From positions 22,659 to 86,658 of the forward strand of contig MNCI01022067.1 of NCBI GenBank assembly GCA_015680685.1: a stretch of 64,000 nucleotides of DNA. Reading direction: 5' to 3'. Shown here piece by piece: positions 22,347 through 34,200 of the stretch (position 1 is its first letter; each line of letters opens with the position of its first letter). Under the pieces are notes generated by a model. The model saw only the letters and a list, made by a program, of their open reading frames with translations. It was not told the origin of the DNA and did not search any database. Position numbers and translations under genes: made by a program. This DNA comes from Gnetum montanum. Taxonomy: Eukaryota > Streptophyta > Gnetopsida > Gnetales > Gnetaceae.

Positions 22347-22569
22347 TGAGGGGCTCCGATCCGAAAATTTCTGGTAACCCTGTTAGAGATCCATACCCTA
22401 AACCATAGACGTAATACCCCTAGGGAAGTCTACGGTTAATCGTGTGGTATAGATCGGTCGCAAGGATGATTTCTTTGAAATCCTACAGGGTAGAAAGCCT
22501 TCTCTGCTTTTTGTTGCTAGCCATTCGCTTTTAGATTCGATTATCAGTCACTCTTGATTTCATTGATCA

Positions 22570-25521
22570 ATGGATTCTTTTTACTCCAACACAACCGCCA
22601 TGGTTACCCTTGATCTGGGTGTCGCGCCTGTGAATCCTGCGGTGGTCACAGGACCAGCCCTTGGTGCAACGGGACCTCAGGGACCATTGCGCCGATCCTT
22701 GAGGCTTCAGGGGAAAGAGCCCATCTTTACGGTTATAACCCCTGAAGAATACAATTTCATATGTGTCAAGATCCAGGCGGGGTTGGCTCTTAGCCGAGCC
22801 GAGCTGGAGGCAAAGCGAAACTTCGAGGGGCTTCATCGAGGGGGTTATGATTTTAAGCCAACGGCCTACGACATAATCCCCTTGACTGACCAGTACCACG
22901 AATTGATCGCACAACTGATCATGGCCAAAGGCCAGACTTCACAACCCGTGGTGGAGCCTCAGCGTGAGGAAGAGGCAGAGGACGAATTTTCGGCTCTATC
23001 GGAACATTCGTTCCATACTCTGACACCCCACGCATATGTAAATCCGTTGTTCCCTTTCAACGGAGAGGCAGCTTCTCTGGACTCAACCGCAACCACGCAG
23101 ACGCAAATCCCCGTCTTTCCACAGGCCAACGCGCAGCCGTCTGGATTGCCAATGCAACTATCGCATGACGCGGGGGTGGTCCCGTCACAACACATAATCA
23201 ATATCCCGGCGGTGATCCCGGCGACCACCGCGCCCCATTTCATCCCTCAGGTACAAGGTCACATTGTACCGACAACTTGCTCAGCGCAAATCTTCCTGCC
23301 CCCGCCAACTCAGCAATACGCCGTAACCGCGCCACAGCAAGCCTTTGTTCAATACCCTACAACAAGTCAGTGGACCAACCCTGCTGCGCAATAACACACG
23401 TCTGCGGTTTACGGTGCACAGCCTTCGGTTACACCTACGGCACAATTTTCGCAGGTGCTTCCTCGCTATACCTATCATTATCCTGCGCAGCAGGCAGGAG
23501 TTAACCTCTCGTCTCAGACCGGTGGATGGAGGCCTTCGCAAGCCCCCCAACCTGCAGGAATCCCTGCTCCACCAGCGGTTAGCCAACCACCTCCTGCATT
23601 CCAGTTTCCTAGGGCTGCTCGCCTAGTTCAACCTCCTATGCCTGCTGCACAGACACCTCCGCCAACAGGTCTGGACCAAGCTTTCCAGCTTATCCAGACG
23701 CTTACCGAAGAGGTTCGACGCCTCAAGACCGTTGGAGCTGATACTATTCAGATCATGGACTTCTATCAGGATCATCCAATTAATCCAGCAGTCCCTGTGT
23801 TGTCATTGCCACCAGGGATGTCCCTCCCTCATTTTACCAAGTATAATGGAGAGGGGGATCCCAATACCCATCTAGCCACCTTTAGATCTAAATCTTTGTT
23901 GTTACAACAGTGGCCTCACACTTTGATCTGAGTCTTTGCGATGTCATTAACGGGTAAGGCTTTGGACTGGTATAGAGCCCTCCCACGCTCTTCCATTTCG
24001 ACTTTGGAAGAGCTGCTGACTCAATTTGTGAACCGATTCAAATACAACATGAAGCCGGAAGTCACGTTGGAACAGCTTATGGGGGTGAAACAAGACCCGC
24101 TCGAACCAGTCCAGAAGTTTATACAGTGTTGGAATGCTACCTTGAATGAGATCTGCGAACCAATCGCGGACTCCCATCTATTGGCTATATTCAAGGGAGC
24201 AGTCAACGACTTTATTAAGTCGAAGCTGTATTATCTTTCCCCCGGCACTATACATCAGGCCTTCGTCCAAGTTCGAAGCATCCAAGATGCTGCAGAGGCC
24301 AGCAAAGACCCGGCATATGTCGCCTACAAGAACACACACAACAAAGCTAAAGACAAGGGTAAGGCAGTGACAACGACAGTAGCTGCGCTGACTGAGAATG
24401 CGAAAAACAAGAACAAGAAGGTGCCTACAACAGCACCCCCTGAGGCCACGGCTGGTGCTGGCACCAGCCAGGCCACAGCTGCCCCAGAACAGGCCCCCCA
24501 GCCAAAGCCTAACTTTGAGCGTAAAGATCGTTCAAAGTATGCGGCTCTACCCGTGAAACATTCCGAACTGCTGAAACAACTGTTAGCGACTGGACACATT
24601 CAGCCTAAGAAAGTGTCCGAGGAAGCCCTGAAGCGTCACAGGCGTCACTGTGAGCTGCTGAAGGACCCTTCTTTAGCCTTGCCTAACGAGCCAGCAGTTC
24701 CGAGACCTTTCAGGCTGGACCATTTTTGTGACTACCACCAGATGTGTGGTCACGACACAGATTACTGTTGGGCATTGAAAGACGACATTCAACGCATGAT
24801 TGACGAAGGTCATCTAAAACTAGATAACAGTAATCCCACACGTCCGGAAAACCAAATGCTGCATGTGTATAAGGATCCGTTGAACACAAATTACGATCCT
24901 TATACAATTACTGTAGTGAGCACGGACGGTGAGCGTAAGGCACTGCCAAAACAACCTTTCATTTTGCGTATGCCTGCCAGCTCACCAAGGGGGCCAAATA
25001 CATCTTCGGCAGCCAGTGGGGTCGCGCGGCCACCGTTTATCATACGGGCACCTTCTCAAACGCGCCCTCAGTCACGCGACAGTGCCCAAGCCACGGGTCC
25101 ATCCGCGCCCATGCCGAGAGCGCCCTTTATTATTAGGGCGCCAAAACCGCAGGCAGCTCCTCTCACGCAGGGACAGGCCTCTAGCCAGAACCACCAGCCA
25201 TCCCCTCCTCAGCGTGAGGAGGAGAATACAGCAATTAACGCAGCAAAAAACCATCCTACGCTTGGCTTCCCTAAGCCTAGGCCCCTGGCCTTTGTACCTA
25301 TGTCTATGCCTCAAAAACAGGCTAAGAGTATAGAAACACAGCCACCTTCTCTTGGTAAGAAAAAGAACAATCCCCCCACTGACACCGCTCCGCCCCGAGA
25401 GATCCGTCTTTTGGGCCGAATGGAGGAGGACAAGGGGGATAAACAACCCTGCCGAAGAAGGACCTCCTCGATGCGTTCACGCAGGTCAAACAAGCTCTCA
25501 AATAAAAGAATACAACGCTGA
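22570..25521 (+). CDS. element C gag, two in-frame stops
   Basis: Frame 22570-25521 is continuous except for TAA at 23392-23394 and TGA at 23929-23931. Downstream codons stay in the same frame and keep coding character. The N-terminal ~270 residues are acidic, then Pro/Gln-rich. The retrotransposon gag core spans ~23800-24310 (FTKYNGEGDPNTHLATF, LTGKALDWYRALP, FVNRFKYN, GVKQDPLEPVQKF). A zinc-knuckle-like CDYHQMCGHDTDYC is at ~24728-24770, followed by the DDIQRMIDEGHLK signature of Tat gags. A 1-nt frameshift near 25425-25445 moves the continuing frame to that of protease. Gag would form particles; the stops make this copy defective unless read through. Confidence 0.85.
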
Positions 25522-26375
25522 GCCTGTACGACCTGCTGATGACCTCTCGAGAACACCGCGAGGCTATGGTACGCATGTTGACGTCCATATCAGTGGATGC
25601 CAGCCTGCCAGCGGAAGAGGAAGCGATATACGCTATCATGTTTCCTCCTGAAGCTGAACAACCCAAGCCCACCTCGTTGACGTTCCTAGACGGGTCTGTT
25701 AAAGATGATCCGGAAAAGGGTCAAGTAACGACTGAGCCCATGTTCATTACCATTCGGGTCGGCCAGTACCAGATCCGGAGGGTGCACGTGGATGACGGCA
25801 CAGCTGCTAATGTCGTTCCCTATTCCATCATAGATAGGTTGGGGTTGGTCGACCAGATCACTCCCACGACAATAGCCTGCGTAAAATCATTCAATGGAGC
25901 ACGGGTTCAGGTCAAGGGGACGGTGCGTATTGAGTTTGTTGCGGGGAATCAGTTCCCAATGGAGGCCACATTTTTAGTCGTCGAGGAGATGCCAGGCTTC
26001 AACTTAATCTTAGGGAGGTCGTGGTTAGCCCAGCTGAGGGTGGTCTCGTTGCCGATACATTAGGAGATACACCTACCCTATGTCGGAGGGGAGGTTATCA
26101 TACGCGGCAACGAGGTCACCCCCAGGACCGTTAACAACATTGAAGAAGAACGGGGTTCGGAGATCGAAACGGCTGACGATCGGTCCCCTCTCCAAGCCCC
26201 TGAACAGAACAATGATAATGATGACGGTCTAGCCTGGGCCAACCTGCCATTTCCGGATGACAGCATAGAGGAGTCGAACTGCAAACCTCCTCGCCCTTAT
26301 GCAGCCATTAACATAAAAGCCGCTAAGAGACAATTGCGTACTGACGGCTGAACGAAGGTCTTCTACGTGCACTCA
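25447..26375 (+). CDS. element C protease region, with in-frame stops
   Basis: The frame begins LPKKDLLDAFTQVKQALK, passes a TAA near 25504, then LYDLLMTSREHREAMVRML, a sequence usually found just before Tat protease. The retropepsin-like core includes VHVDDGTAANVVPYSIIDRL (active-site region with Asp-Asp-Gly rather than the usual Asp-Ser/Thr-Gly) and the GFNLILGRSWL signature. A TAG at 26061-26063 sits where relatives have Gln before EIHLPYVGGEV. A TGA at 26349-26351 precedes TKVFYVHS, which abuts the GTAAGT donor-like site at 26377. Both the missing Ser/Thr and the stops could inactivate it. Confidence 0.75.
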
Positions 26376-26554
26376 TGTAAGTTACCATGCTCATCCATCC
26401 AACAGTTTCCATTGTTTCAGTATGCTTTTACGCGACATTCGCCTTTTGTGTTTACGCCTTGCATTTTTATCTTTGCATGTGTTATCATACGCACGTTAGT
26501 TACGCATCCTCATTCCTTTACGCATGTGTCCAGGGTTACATTTTGTTACAACAT

Positions 26555-26795
26555 TCACGCAGTTGGCCCGCAACGGCCTTAAACTAGTAGCTAATTTACA
26601 ATCTACGCAGTTGGCCCGCAACGGCCTTAAACTAGTAGCTAATTTACGCACATTCGCAGTTGGCCCGCAACAGCCTTAAACTAGTAGCCGATTCACGCAG
26701 TTGGCCCGCAACGGCCTTAAATTAGTTATCTACAGTCACAATTTACGTCTTCTTCACTTTACGCTGTCGGCCCGCAATGGCCTTAAACTAAGACT
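26555..26795 (+). repeat. minisatellite downstream of protease, five copies
   Basis: Five copies of GTTGGCCCGCAACGGCCTTA followed by AACTAGTAG occur at about 26560, 26608, 26657, 26699 and 26764, separated by 15-40 bp. They lie just past the 3' end of the antisense gene and share a core with the minisatellite at 34741-35315. Confidence 0.85.
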
Positions 26796-26919
26796 AGTGT
26801 TCCATTACTATTACATTGGCAAAAAACAAAAAAAAAATATGATGGGTGGTTGATAGTCAATCAAGATTTATAATATGTTTCCTCAAATCATTTGTAACAT
26901 GATGCAACATCAACGAAAA

Positions 26920-29900
26920 TCACGCATTTCCCCTACTACCACTATCACCGGTATCCTTTAGCTCTAAGTCCAACCCCAAAGGGTCGTCCTCCAGTGGGCC
27001 ATCGTTTCTGGGAATTATCCCTTCATGAAAGATTGTCCCTTCATGAGGCGCTCGTTCTAATGCTGGCTTCACAAGAAGACGCTCTTCATCGTGGTGTTCC
27101 ACCTCTGCTTCTACTGTTTCCTCCCCTAGCCCTTCAGCTGGCGTACGTTCTCCACCTTCTTCTGGTACCTGAAACACAAATAACATAACATAAAAATTAG
27201 AATAGGCAACACTATGTCAGAAAATTTTTCAACTAAGCCATGCGTAACTTACTCGCGACGGCCCGGCTTCCGCAGCAAAGGGAAGCTTGTCCAAACCGGC
27301 CCACAAACGCTGCATGATCTCGTCCTCTGTCAGATCTTGCCACACATCCTCACCCGAAGTCGCCCCTGCTTTCACCTTCCCTTTCTCCACGCTACTCCAA
27401 GAGGAAGGATCTGGGAAGAAAGTAGGGATTGAAGCTTGATTCCCAGGGAAGACCATAGTTCTCTCTGGAGAAGCGGTTACGGTCACCTGCTCCTCAAACT
27501 TCTTGAAAGCTTCGGACGCTCCGATGGTGTCCACAAAGACCTCCCAGGATCGAGCTTTAACAGCGGAATCGCGGTAGCGTTTTCTGTAGGCGGCGCTTTC
27601 CCTTTTGTATACGTGCTTATGGTCCTTCTCCTTCTGCCCCCATTCCTGTACGCTCGCGTAGTAGTCCCTCCAGTCTCGGGTTTTCTGAGCAAGGAGCTCT
27701 ATTTGCATCCTTTGCTCTACTAACGCTCTACTGGTCTGTACGTTGTTCTTGATGGCTGTCCAATAACGGGAGTGATCAATAACAGCAGTACGCCAGTCTT
27801 TGTCCCCTGTCACTCGAGCTTGTAGGAACTCATATCGTGCCCTCAGGTCCTTGGCTTCTTTACTCAAAGATTCAACCCTCTGTTCTAACCGCTGCAGATT
27901 CTTCCATAGGTCTTCATTGATATTCCTGCTTTCCCATACAGAGCGTGTCGAGCGTAACGCACATTTACGTATTTCTTCATAAATGTGGCGTGGCACGACC
28001 GTCCCATCAGATGGGGGCTCTGCTGTGTCCAGGTCAATGGGCTCCGCGGGATCCCATCGGAGGTGAGCTCCTGACAGAAAACAAGCATCAAGACAGATGA
28101 CATATTACCACCAAGACATTACGCAGTCACTTCGGTTAACTCACCAGCGCCAGGTTCGATGCGTTCCAGACGCCCGATCATGTCGCTGATAATGCCTTCC
28201 ATGAAGGCAAACTTATCGGGGAAGTCTGTCCACGCTTCGTTAACAGCAGCAGACGTCGAGGCATCTCCTTCCCCTATAACGTAACTCGGTTAGACATTAC
28301 CTATTTACAGACTCCTTCAAAACCCGTAAAACACACGCTCATTACCTCTGCCGGTGACAGTGGCGACGTCATCGACATCCTCCGTATTTCTTTCCATTTC
28401 ATGCACCGGAGTCTGTACGCCTCTGGCTCTAGTAGCAGGGGCCTTCTCCCCAGTCTGTACGCGGCTCCCACTAGTAGCTGGGGCCGCCCCACGCGCTGAA
28501 GCCTGCGCATGGCGCGTACTAACAGCCGGGGCCTCTTCTTCCAAAATTGAGGCCCCCTCCCCAAGTTTTAGCACCATTGCCCCTGTCTCAGGAGTCAATC
28601 GACCTGTCGTCTTTGCTGCTTACATCCCCATGCGTTAGAACATAATTCCAGCTGATCTAAATGAAACATTGTGTATACAGACTATTTACACTTACCAGGC
28701 GGAGGCTTAGTCCGCTGCACCGTGAGCCCAATGGTGTGGCCCGCCTCGCCTTCAGGGGCCTCAGCCAGATGGAGCCTCTTCCGCCGAACTGCAGGCTCCA
28801 CGATTTCCTCCACCAAGCATTTCCCCCNNNNNNNNNNNNNNNNNNNNNNNNNNNNNNNNNNNNNNNNNNNNNNNNNNNNNNNNNNNNNNNNNNNNNNNNN
28901 NNNNNNNNNNNNNNNNNNNNNNNNNNNNNNNNNNNNNNNNNNNNNNNNNNNNNNNNNNNNNNNNNNNNNNNNNNNNNNNNNNNNNNNNNNNNNNNNNNNN
29001 NNNNNNNNNNNNNNNNNNNNNNNNNNNNNNNNNNNNNNNNNNNNNNNNNNNNNNNNNNNNNNNNNNNNNNNNNNNNNNNNNNNNNNNNNNNNNNNNNNNN
29101 NNNNNNNNNNNNNNNNNNNNNNNNNNNNNNNNNNNNNNNNNNNNNNNNNNNNNNNNNNNNNNNNNNNNNNNNNNNNNNNNNNNNNNNNNNNNNNNNNNNN
29201 NNNNNNNNNNNNNNNNNNNNNNNNNNNNNNNNNNNNNNNNNNNNNNNNNNNNNNNNNNNNNNNNNNNNNNNNNNNNNNNNNNNNNNNNNNNNNNNNNNNN
29301 NNNNNNNNNNNNNNNNNNNNNNNNNNNNNNNNNNNNNNNNNNNNNNNNNNNNNNNNNNNNNNNNNNNNNNNNNNNNNNNNNNNNNNNNNNNNNNNNNNNN
29401 NNNNNNNNNNNNNNNNNNNNNNNNNNNNNNNNNNNNNNNNNNNNNNNNNNNNNNNNNNNACTGCAAGCCAAAAACGCAAGTCGGAAACGCAAGACAAAAC
29501 AGAAACATTATCGCAGTGTTCATAACTCACAACTACGCAAGTAACATTAAAGCACGCGGTAATCTTACCGGGGCCAAAAGGCAACGGGAATTGTGGGAGT
29601 TCCCTTTCCACGTCCTCGACGCTGAGGGGCAGATCCAGGGTCCAGTCCTTGTGCAGCCACCCAAGTTCCTGGCAATTCTTGAAGGACTGCTCATAAAGGG
29701 TGTGATACTCACGCATCTCGTGGCCGATTTGCCCGATGACACCGGCATGAACGTTGTTAGTCGCGGTAAACGCCTTTATTGCCGTTTCGGCCCAGGGCAG
29801 CGTATCGCCGTCGCCGATTAGCTTGTTGTCGTGTATGAAAAACCTGTACCATACAACGTAAGCTTGATTTACACTCTACATCTAGACTTTTCTTACCCCT

Positions 29901-30807
29901 TCTTTACATCGAAAATAGACATTGTAACATATAAAGACAATACAGCTAGCCAGATCTGCTTACCCGCCTACGTGGTACACCGTGCCTTGAGGGTTCTGGA
30001 AGTACGTTGACACATGGCGAGCCACGAACAATGTGTTGTATGCGTGATAATAGTTGAAACGGGCCATATCCCAGATCCAGTGTAAGCTCCTTAGACCCCG
30101 AGAGCTGAGCACTTGGTCCTCGGGATGGCCTGTCTCGATGGCTCCGTCCGTCAAGTAAGCCAGAATCCCCTGCGAAGACCCCAGCAATAGGTGTTCCAAA
30201 ATGGCACCAGCAACATCTCCGGCCACATCGGACCAGATAATGATGCTGAAGTTGCGCAGTAAAAACTGCAGGAATTCCAGCGCCCCCTTTCGGAACCAAA
30301 TGGCTTTCCCCTGCACTCTTGTGTGAGGGGGAGGAACATTTGGGACGATAGGGTTCACCCAGCATAAAACCCCAATGATATCCAGCACAATCAGGACAGG
30401 CTTCAGCTCGATGCTGTAGGGAAAAGCCAAGACTCATTAACACCTACATCTACACTTGCACGACTACAACAGAAATCGTAAAACGCAACCAGGCCGAAAT
30501 TGCCCAAACCCTTGCAACAACGCAAGGTTTGTCCGTGACAACGGCAACGGACGCAACCTCACCAAAACCCTCGCATTAACCCGAGGTCCATAATTTTGAC
30601 ATTCGCGTTCACGCAAAAGACATTCAAGAAAAAAAAAACAAAATAGACATATACAACAAGCGTAAGCACGGGAAGAATGACCTACCGGTTAAAAGGTGTC
30701 GGGTCGCAAACATCGATCAGTGCCTGCGAGACACGATTCAAATTCGCCTACACTTCATCAATTTTAGCCAGTTTCGCATTCTTCTTGTTCGCCTTCGGTG
30801 CCATCAT
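26920..30807 (-). CDS. antisense multi-exon gene inside element C: FCP1/HAD-like domain plus helical C-terminus
   Basis: Exons on the minus strand: 30807-30686, 30413-29964, 29862-29569, [N gap], to 28696, 28615-28346, 28273-28145, 28070-27253, 27168-26920. All introns are short and GT-AG. The four junctions downstream of the gap, the 30686/30413 junction and the phase-1 donor at 29569 fit without a shift. Defects are a TAG in exon 1 (CAG-like, ~30750) and one extra G at the donor near 29964. Exons 2-3 resemble an FCP1-homology domain: KPVLIVLD, FRKGALEFLQFLLRNFSIII, WSDVAGDVAGAILEHLL, GHPEDQ, WDMARFN, NTLFV and NPQGTVYH. Motif I has DIIGV instead of DxDxT/V, and the later Asp-Asp is Ala-Arg, so it would be a pseudophosphatase. 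After the gap come a Pro/Ala-rich part, a long Lys/Glu/Arg-rich helical segment (28000-27450) and an acidic tail. Function unknown. Confidence 0.8.
28828..29459. other. assembly gap (632 N)
   Basis: A run of N removes part of the antisense gene: at least the start of the exon ending at 28696, and possibly another exon. Apparent open frames across the gap are meaningless. Confidence 0.98.
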
Positions 30808-30966
30808 GATAGTTGTAGAACTTCTTCACAGCCTACTTGCAAATCCTCGCAAGGTTCCACCCCCTAGCTCTCTGCTCTTCTTCTTCTCTGCTCTCCCTTT
30901 TCTCTAATCTTCCTTGCAAATTCAAATTCACGATTGCCAACAACCGCTTCTTATCGAGAAATCACT

Positions 30967-30974
30967 TACTTATA
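30967..30974 (-). promoter_or_regulatory. candidate TATA box of the antisense gene
   Basis: The minus strand reads TATAAGTA 160 nt upstream of the first ATG (30807). It is followed by a GA-rich leader (30895-30835), as is common in plant 5' UTRs. It lies inside element C, so the gene would have its own start rather than use the LTR. Confidence 0.45.
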
Positions 30975-31232
30975 CGCGAGGATCGCCGACTTGATATCAG
31001 ATTTAAGCGGAACTTTCCTGAAACGGAATCCGAAAATCCGGTATTAATTCGGTCAATATCGCACGCTCCACTGTCCAAAATGACGTTAAACTACCACATC
31101 TTATCGCCTCATAATCGGGTTACATTGATTACAAGCTTTGTCCATTATTATTCAAAATTCAATTAGCCTTCCACGCTTGGCGACATCACGTCACTTGTCT
31201 CCTAACCATTTATGCACTCACTGGTTTTGCAG

Positions 31233-34200
31233 GACAGACGGAGGATGGACGCCATAGTTTCAGCACCATTAATTTTGACAGGCCCATACGGGAACTTAGT
31301 TAGACAGTTTGACTCTACGCTAATCGACGTTAACCCCCCTTTAGAAAGCGTAACCATAGCTGCATCGCAGACGTCCCCAAAATGGCCAGAACAGTCAACG
31401 CGCACGCTAGACCTGGAGGCTGGAGACATAACCGAGGACCCCCTTTGTGAGGTCCCTATAGTTACGCATAGGGGTGAGACCAAAACACTCAAGGTCAGTT
31501 CTTTGTTAGACGAGAAAACACACAACGCAATAAAACAGGTCCTGCAAGACAACATTACTATCTTCGCATGGTCATACGAGGACATGCCTAGGTTAGATCC
31601 TAGATTGATCCAGCACAACATTATCCTCGACCCACGGGTTAAAGCAGTTAGGCAAAAGGCACGCAAAATAAAACCTGAGACCGCGCTAGCGGTGCGTGAT
31701 GAAATTACCAAGCTGTACCAGGCTGGTTTCATCCGCGCAGTCGATTACTCAGACTGGGTATCTAACATTGTGGTCGTGCCGAAGAAGACTGGGAGTATAC
31801 GCATATGCATAGACTTCCGGGATTTGAATAAAGCCACAATCAAGGATAACTTCCCGCTGCCGAGTATTGTTCAGCTAGTAGATACAACAGCTGGGCATGC
31901 GCTTCTGTCCTTTATGGATGGCTTTTCAGGCTATAACCAGATTCGCATCAACCCAGAACATCAACTGACCACAACGTTTATGACACCCTGGGGGACATTT
32001 TGATATACCATGATGCCTTTTGGTTTGAAGAACGCCGGAGCAACGTATCAACGGGCCATGACATACATCTTTAGCGATTACCTCCTAGGAAGGCTGAATG
32101 ATTATGTAGACGACATAGCTGTGAAGTCACTGAAGTCGGAAGATCATTCAGAGGACCTGGAGTTAGTCCTTAAAAGATGCTCCATGCACGAGCTCCGGGT
32201 TAACCCAAAGAAATGCGTATTCGGAGTCAAAACTGGACGCATGCTGGGGTTTGTGGTATCGGAAACCGGCATACGAGTTGACCCTGATAAGGTCAAAGCC
32301 ATTGTCGTGTTAAAACCTCCCACAGACCTCAAGCAATTACGCGGGTTACAGGGACGCTTACAGTTCATACGCAGGTTCATTTCGAGGTTAACCGACCAAT
32401 TACACCCCATGCAACATTTGCTGAAAAAGGGGGTTAATTTTGAATGGACCGACGCTTGCCAGCGTGCGTTTGATAGTTTAAAACAGGAACTGCAACATCT
32501 ACCGACGGTTTTCCCGCCACAAAGGGACTCGCCTTTTTTCATTTACCTCGCCACTTCGGACGTAGCAATAGCAGCGTTGCTTTGTCAGAGAAAGGATGAT
32601 GGGTCAGAAATGCCAATCTACTACCGGAGTCACGCTCTATGTGCGTACGAGACGAGGTACAATGACGTCGAGCGTAATTGCTTAGCATTAGTTTTTACGC
32701 TCAAAAAATGTAGGCATTACCTTTTTCGTAGCCAAGTTAACGTCATCTGTAAAAATAACATCCTTAGGGCCATTACGCATAGCTTATACGAGAGTAGCAA
32801 AATCGCTCGCTGGAAGGCTATCACTATGGAGTTCGATCTGCACTATATTGGTCAATCATCCACGAAAGGCCAAGCGATAGCTGACCAGTTAACAACTTCA
32901 CCGATTAACAATTACGCAACCATAGAGCCAGAGTTTCCAGACGAATATGTACATAGTCTAAGCCCTGTCTTGACAGGCCTCGAAGCAACGTTGTACTTTG
33001 ACGGAGCTTCAACTGCCAGAGGCGGCAGTGCTGCCACTGTTCTTACGCTATCGCCTGAGGATGTGCGTCTACACGCCGATCGCTTGACCTTCCCTTGTAC
33101 GAACAATGTAGCAGAGTACGAGGGGCTCCTCAGGGGGTTATTAACTGCGGGTGAACTTGATGTTCAACACCTGGCAGTTAGGGACGATTCGATGCTGGTC
33201 ATAAATCAAATCACTGGAGTCTACGCCTGCAAGGCTGTACATCTACAGCCCTACTGTGATCAGGCTAAAGATCTTCTGAGGCGATTTACGACCTTCGACG
33301 CCCAACACGTTCCGCGGACTGACAACACGTTGGCCGACGCACTGGCCACTTTGGCATTACACGTGCCTTCACACCTGCTTAACACCTGCCCTGCATTGAT
33401 TACAGACTGCGTAGACCCTATCATTCAGACGGCGCAAATCTCCTCTCTTATCGAGGAAAGCACGCCTGAATGGTACGATCATATCAAATCTTATCTTTTA
33501 CAGGGTGAGCTACCATTTGCGTTAACGCGTGCGCAGAAAGACGCAATCCGTAAGCGGGCTAAGCACTACGTCATCATCGGAGACAACACTCTCTGTAGAC
33601 GCTCCTTCGATGGCGTATTGCTCACCTGCGTTAACAAAGACCAAGCACAGCACATAGTCAGCGAGGTTCACGAGGGACTGTGCGGTGGCCACGTAGCACC
33701 ACGGGCCATGACCCTAAAAATCCGGCACTTAGGGTACTACTGGCCATGCATGGAAGGAGATTGCTTGACAAAGGTTAAGACCTGTGACACGTGTCAACGT
33801 CACGCAAACCTCATCCACGTGTCACCCACAGAATTGCACACGACACAGATAACATGGCCATTCCAACGATGGGGACTGGACATTATAGGACCCATCACGC
33901 CAAAATCTTCCGCAAGGCATAGCTTCATCATTACCGCTACTGAGTATTTTACAAAGTGGGTAGAAGCTGTTCCCCTGCGGAAAATCACATCCCAACAGGT
34001 TTGCCATTTTATCTTGGACAACATAGTAACCAGGTTTGGTCTCCCAATGACTATTGTGACCGACAATGGGCCACAGTTTAGTAGCACGGATACCAAATCC
34101 TTCTGTGACAACCTAGGCATCAAGCAGTCTTTTTCCTCTCCTTATTACCCGCAAGCAAATGGTCAAGCCGAAGCATCCAACAAGATAATTATCAATTTGC

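Larger units (their letters stand above)
26377..31232 (+). other. candidate pol intron enclosing the antisense gene
   Basis: Protease-frame coding ends at ACTCAT|GTAAGTTACC (26377), a perfect donor. RT-frame coding starts right after GGTTTTGCAG|GACAGACG (31233), a strong acceptor. Ogre/Tat elements are known to have an intron between protease and RT. Joining these two sites directly leaves a 1-nt phase mismatch, so either another frameshift mutation exists here or the exact sites differ. Confidence 0.45.

Noticed and set aside
25072-25446. Antisense open frame opposite the Pro-rich end of element C gag
   Set aside because: It is a shadow of the GC-rich gag frame, without splice or motif support, and is not connected to the antisense gene that ends at 26920.
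28657-29821. Very long open frames on both strands across 28.7-29.8 kb
   Set aside because: They span the 632-N gap; the apparent openness comes from undetermined codons.
31202-31732. 176-codon minus-strand frame opposite the start of RT in element C
   Set aside because: The plus-strand RT motifs explain this region; the antisense gene's first ATG lies further left at 30807.
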